Assembly: GCA_000146855.1 (NCBI GenBank)
Contig: GL405246.1
Span: 327,255-388,222 of the forward strand
Source: [Eubacterium] yurii subsp. margaretiae ATCC 43715
GTDB lineage: Bacteria > Bacillota > Clostridia > Peptostreptococcales > Filifactoraceae
DNA length: 60,968 nucleotides
Direction of reading: 5' to 3'
The position numbers were made by a program, and so were the translations under genes. Positions 57,954 through 60,968 of the stretch are shown in pieces (within the stretch, counting starts at the first letter, position 1; the number at the start of each line of letters is the position of its first letter). A model generated the notes under the pieces. The model had not been told where the DNA came from and ran no database searches. It saw only the letters and a program-made list of their open reading frames with translations.

Positions 57954-58500
57954 CGAAGTGGTAAAATACGGACTGATTTTGTTTGTCATCACTGCCGTAT
58001 GTACAGGCATAGTGTCGGCAATGTTTGAAATTACAAATCCTATAATACAAAAACAACAGATTGAAAAAGATAATAAAGCAAGAGAAACAATATTACCTGC
58101 TGCAAAGACTTTTGAAAAGGTGGAAGGCGACTTCGGTGAAGAAGTTAAAGAAGTGTACAAAGGACTTGACGGCAGTGAAGTTGTGGGATACACAATAAAG
58201 ACAACACCAAAAGGATATGGTGGAGAGATAGAAGTTACTACAGCTGTAACTAAGGACATGACTATAAGTGGAGTAAGTATAGGTACTATGTCTGAAACTC
58301 CGGGACTTGGTGCAAAGTCAAAGGACGAAGCCTTCATAGGTCAATACAAAGACAAGGCTGCAAAGGAAATTAAGGTAATCAAAAACGGAACACCTGCTGA
58401 CGATCAAATAGTGGCTATAGCCGGAGCTACAATCACTTCAAATGCTGTTACAAAAGGTGTAAACGAATCAATAAAAGTAGCAGAAGAACAAATGAAATAG
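57943..58500 (+). CDS. rnfG: Rnf complex subunit RnfG
   Basis: 185 residues. One N-terminal membrane anchor (VVKYGLILFVITAVCTGIVS) and an extracytoplasmic FMN-binding domain, with covalent flavin threonine in AGATITSNAV and YGGEIEVTTAV, ETPGLGAKS nearby. The start, MKNNEVVKY, follows GGGGAGGTCAAG inside rnfD; 57925 is a less likely upstream codon. Confidence 0.95.
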   Translation: MKNNEVVKYGLILFVITAVCTGIVSAMFEITNPIIQKQQIEKDNKARETILPAAKTFEKVEGDFGEEVKEVYKGLDGSEVVGYTIKTTPKGYGGEIEVTTAVTKDMTISGVSIGTMSETPGLGAKSKDEAFIGQYKDKAAKEIKVIKNGTPADDQIVAIAGATITSNAVTKGVNESIKVAEEQMK

Positions 58501-58509
58501 GAGGATGAG

Positions 58510-59109
58510 ATGGGTTTTTTTAAAGCATTAAAAAACGGAATTATAGATGAAAATCCTACCTTTGTCCAAGTGCTCGGTATGTGTCCGACACTTGCCACTA
58601 CTACATCGGCTATAAACGGACTTGGTATGGGACTATCAGCTACAGTGGTGCTTGCACTTTCAAATTTACTTACATCTTTACTTAGAAAGATAATTCCTTC
58701 TAAGATAAGAATTCCGATATTTGTCGTACTTATAGCATCATTTGTTACAGTGGTACAGTTTTTCCTTCAAGCCTTTGTGCCTGTGCTTTACGATGCACTC
58801 GGATTGTTTATACCGCTTATAGTTGTTAACTGTATCATACTTGCAAGAGCTGAAGGTTTTGCATATAAGAACAAACCTATGGCGTCTTTTGGTGACGGTA
58901 TAGGAAATGGATTGGGCTTTACTCTTGCTCTTACTATACTTGGAAGTATAAGAGAGATAATAGGAAACGGATCAATATTTGGAGTTGACTTACTTCAAAG
59001 ATTCGGTTATCAACCTGCGCTTACGTTTATTCTTCCTCCGGGAGCATTCCTTGTATTGGGATTGTTGCTTGCAGGATTCAATAAGCTAAAAAGCAAAAAG
59101 AATGACTAA
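58510..59109 (+). CDS. rnfE: Rnf complex subunit RnfE
   Basis: 199 residues with six membrane helices. FVQVLGMCPTLATTTSAING carries the cysteine conserved with RnfA, thought to bind iron or an Fe-S cluster in the membrane. The start follows AGGAGGATGAG, 9 bp after rnfG. Confidence 0.96.
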   Translation: MGFFKALKNGIIDENPTFVQVLGMCPTLATTTSAINGLGMGLSATVVLALSNLLTSLLRKIIPSKIRIPIFVVLIASFVTVVQFFLQAFVPVLYDALGLFIPLIVVNCIILARAEGFAYKNKPMASFGDGIGNGLGFTLALTILGSIREIIGNGSIFGVDLLQRFGYQPALTFILPPGAFLVLGLLLAGFNKLKSKKND

Positions 59110-59191
59110 TTTATTTAATTTTTAATGATTATAATTCAAACATCGGTTTTTAAAATCTATGTCATATCTATAAAAAATAATAGGAGGAAAG

Positions 59192-59767
59192 ATGAAACAG
59201 ATACTTTTGATACTGCTCATCTCCATACTTGTAGATAACTTCTGTATGTCAAAATTTCTTGGTATTTGTCCGTTTTTGGGGGTATCAAGAAAGGTAGAGA
59301 CAGCTATAGGCATGGGTATGGCGGTTACGTTCGTAATGGTCTTGGCTTCAATAATAACATGGTTAGTACAATTGCTACTTGTAGCTCTTAAGATAGAATT
59401 TGCACAAACTATAGCCTTTATACTGGTAATAGCGGCTCTTGTTCAGTTTGTTGAAATGGTAATACAAAAATCAAGTCCTACACTATATCAATCACTTGGT
59501 GTGTATCTACCGCTTATCACTACAAACTGTGCTGTGCTGGGTGTTGCAATTTTGAACATTCAAAATAAATATAATCTTATAGAAACTATATTCAACGGTC
59601 TTGGAGGAGCGTTGGGATTTACACTTGCAATAGTTTTATTTGCAGGAATAAGAGAAAGATTGGAACTTTCGGATATACCAAAATCTTTTGAAGGTTTTCC
59701 TATAGCCCTTGTATCAGCATCGTTAATGGCAATATCATTTCTTGGATTTAGCGGACTTGGAAAGTAG
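59192..59767 (+). CDS. rnfA: Rnf complex subunit RnfA
   Basis: 191 residues with six membrane helices. NFCMSKFLGICPFLGVSRKV and TTNCAVLGVA carry the cysteines conserved with RnfE. The start follows AGGAGGAAAG. An 82-bp gap separates it from rnfE. Confidence 0.97.
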   Translation: MKQILLILLISILVDNFCMSKFLGICPFLGVSRKVETAIGMGMAVTFVMVLASIITWLVQLLLVALKIEFAQTIAFILVIAALVQFVEMVIQKSSPTLYQSLGVYLPLITTNCAVLGVAILNIQNKYNLIETIFNGLGGALGFTLAIVLFAGIRERLELSDIPKSFEGFPIALVSASLMAISFLGFSGLGK

Positions 59768-59776
59768 GTGTAAAAA

Positions 59777-60799
59777 ATGAGTGTAATAGTTAATTCTGTA
59801 GTCAGCTTGTCAGCGATGGGTTTCCTATTTGCGGCGGGACTTGCAATAGCATCTAAAAAATTTGCCGTGGAAGTAGATCCAAGACAAGAGGCTATATTAA
59901 ATGTACTACCCGGAGCAAACTGCGGCGGTTGCGGATTCCCGGGATGTGGCGGTCTTGCTACTGCAATAGTTGAAGGAAAGGCTCCTGTCAACGGCTGTCC
60001 TGTAGGTGGAGCACCTGTAGCACAAAAAGTGGCAGATATAATGGGAGTGGCTGCACAAGAGGGAGTAAGAATGGTAGCCAATGTGCATTGTAACGGTACA
60101 ATAGATCATGCTGTCGAAAAAGCGGAATACTTCGGAATATTAGACTGTAAGGCGGCAGTTATAGCACAAAGCGGACAAAAAGGCTGTACTTACGGTTGTA
60201 TGGGATTTGGTACTTGCGTAAGAGCTTGTAAATTTGATGCCATATATATAGGTACTGACGGAGTGGCTCACGTGGATAGAGACAAATGCGTTGCCTGCGG
60301 TAAATGTATAGAAGTTTGTCCAAAATCAATAATAGAATGGATACCTTACAATCAACAAGTTTACATCTACTGTAAGTCAAGAGAAAAGGGCAAGGACGTA
60401 AAAGATAAATGCTCAGTAGGCTGTATAGGCTGTCAAATGTGCGTGAAAGTTTGTCCTTTCGATGCAATAACATTTGAAAACAATCTTCCTACAATACATT
60501 ATGAAAAATGTAAACAATGTAATAAATGCGTGGAAAAATGTCCTACAAAGACTATAGTAGGAAGACAGATAAAGAAAAAAGTCCAACCTGTAGTTGCAAA
60601 GCCTACTGAAGGTGTGGAAAATGTCGGAGATGCAAAGCCTGAAATGGTCAAGGTAAATGTGCCAAAGCCTGAAAACGAAGGCTCTAATGTAGAGACAGTA
60701 AAGGCAAATGAGGATAAGGAAGTAAAAACTACAGAAGATGTAAAAGAAGTTTCTGTTGAAACTCAAAACAATTCTGAAAATCAAGAAACAAGAGTATAA
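59777..60799 (+). CDS. rnfB: Rnf complex subunit RnfB
   Basis: 340 residues. One N-terminal membrane helix is followed by the Fe-S motif CGGCGFPGC and several ferredoxin clusters (CTYGCMGFGTCVRACKF, CVACGKCIEVCP, CIGCQMCVKVCP, CKQCNKCVEKCP). This is the ferredoxin-accepting subunit. The last about 75 residues are a low-complexity Glu/Val/Lys-rich tail (KPENEGSNVETVKANEDKE) not needed for the core. Last gene of the operon. Confidence 0.96.
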   Translation: MSVIVNSVVSLSAMGFLFAAGLAIASKKFAVEVDPRQEAILNVLPGANCGGCGFPGCGGLATAIVEGKAPVNGCPVGGAPVAQKVADIMGVAAQEGVRMVANVHCNGTIDHAVEKAEYFGILDCKAAVIAQSGQKGCTYGCMGFGTCVRACKFDAIYIGTDGVAHVDRDKCVACGKCIEVCPKSIIEWIPYNQQVYIYCKSREKGKDVKDKCSVGCIGCQMCVKVCPFDAITFENNLPTIHYEKCKQCNKCVEKCPTKTIVGRQIKKKVQPVVAKPTEGVENVGDAKPEMVKVNVPKPENEGSNVETVKANEDKEVKTTEDVKEVSVETQNNSENQETRV

Positions 60800-60807
60800 G
60801 ATATAAG

Positions 60808-60836
60808 ATAGCACCCGATTTTGGGTGCTATTTTTA
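60808..60836 (+). terminator. Terminator of the rnf operon
   Basis: ATAGCACCC pairs perfectly with GGGTGCTAT around a 6-nt loop, then TTTT. Confidence 0.92.
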
Positions 60837-60968
60837 TAAAAAGATTAAAATTTTTACAAAAACGTGGTATAATTTGCTATATAATAAGTAAGAGCTTTGA
60901 GGGCAATTTTTTTGTTCATAGATAATACTAATACCATTATCTATTTATTCTATGGATAAAATTCAGCT

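Overview
The window is about 61 kb of AT-rich DNA from an anaerobic low-GC Firmicute. Codon use is AGA- and ATA-rich, with strong GGAGG-type ribosome binding sites and several TTG or GTG starts. A complete Rnf complex, selenium-linked purine genes (ygfK, ssnA), an EFR1-type flavodoxin/ferredoxin, an SLH surface protein and a glycyl-radical bacterial microcompartment (BMC) together suggest Clostridia, most likely a Peptostreptococcaceae-like organism. The genus is a guess. I found no rRNA, tRNA, CRISPR array or prophage.

Layout. Positions 174-5793 hold ygfK, a Cys-rich HdrB-like protein and ssnA. A decayed ORF6N/RhuM-type gene (6463-7653) follows, then a secreted SH3-like protein, asnA (minus strand), an OmpR-type two-component system and a 1252-residue surface protein combining VWA, lipase-like and SLH regions (13586-17344). 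Positions 17815-24915 are housekeeping (coaBC, rlmH, ligA) plus an unusual pair: a UbiA-family protein overlapping a PEP-synthase-like protein.

The centrepiece is a BMC locus at 25073-46962, arranged as two divergent operons from a 444-bp control region (32367-32810). The rightward operon encodes a glycyl radical enzyme and its activase, shell proteins, two CoA-acylating aldehyde dehydrogenases, an alcohol dehydrogenase (frameshifted as read), PduL, a PocR-domain sensor, an AraC-type response regulator and an unknown membrane protein. The leftward operon encodes a TPR/DUF4037 protein, a DUF4125-like protein, an HbpS-like protein, two permuted shell proteins, EutP/PduV-, EutT-, EutJ-, PduS- and PduT-like proteins. 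Active-site residues of the radical enzyme (H164, H281, C432, E434, D446, G828) match B12-independent glycerol/1,2-propanediol dehydratase, not choline lyase. The inferred pathway is diol to aldehyde in the compartment, then aldehyde to acyl-CoA, acyl-phosphate and acid, with part reduced to alcohol to recycle NADH. A PocR-type sensor fits diol sensing, but its kinase module has lost its catalytic residues while the partner response regulator is intact. Two pairs of direct repeats with identical 22-bp spacing in the control region are good candidate operators.

Downstream lie a 2-hydroxyacid dehydrogenase, several small or surface-associated proteins, lysA, an EFR1-family protein and the full rnfCDGEAB operon (55575-60799). 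Outside the BMC locus, a family of about 113-119-bp MITE-like repeats with ATACTAA/TTAGTAT ends occurs in at least five intergenic places.
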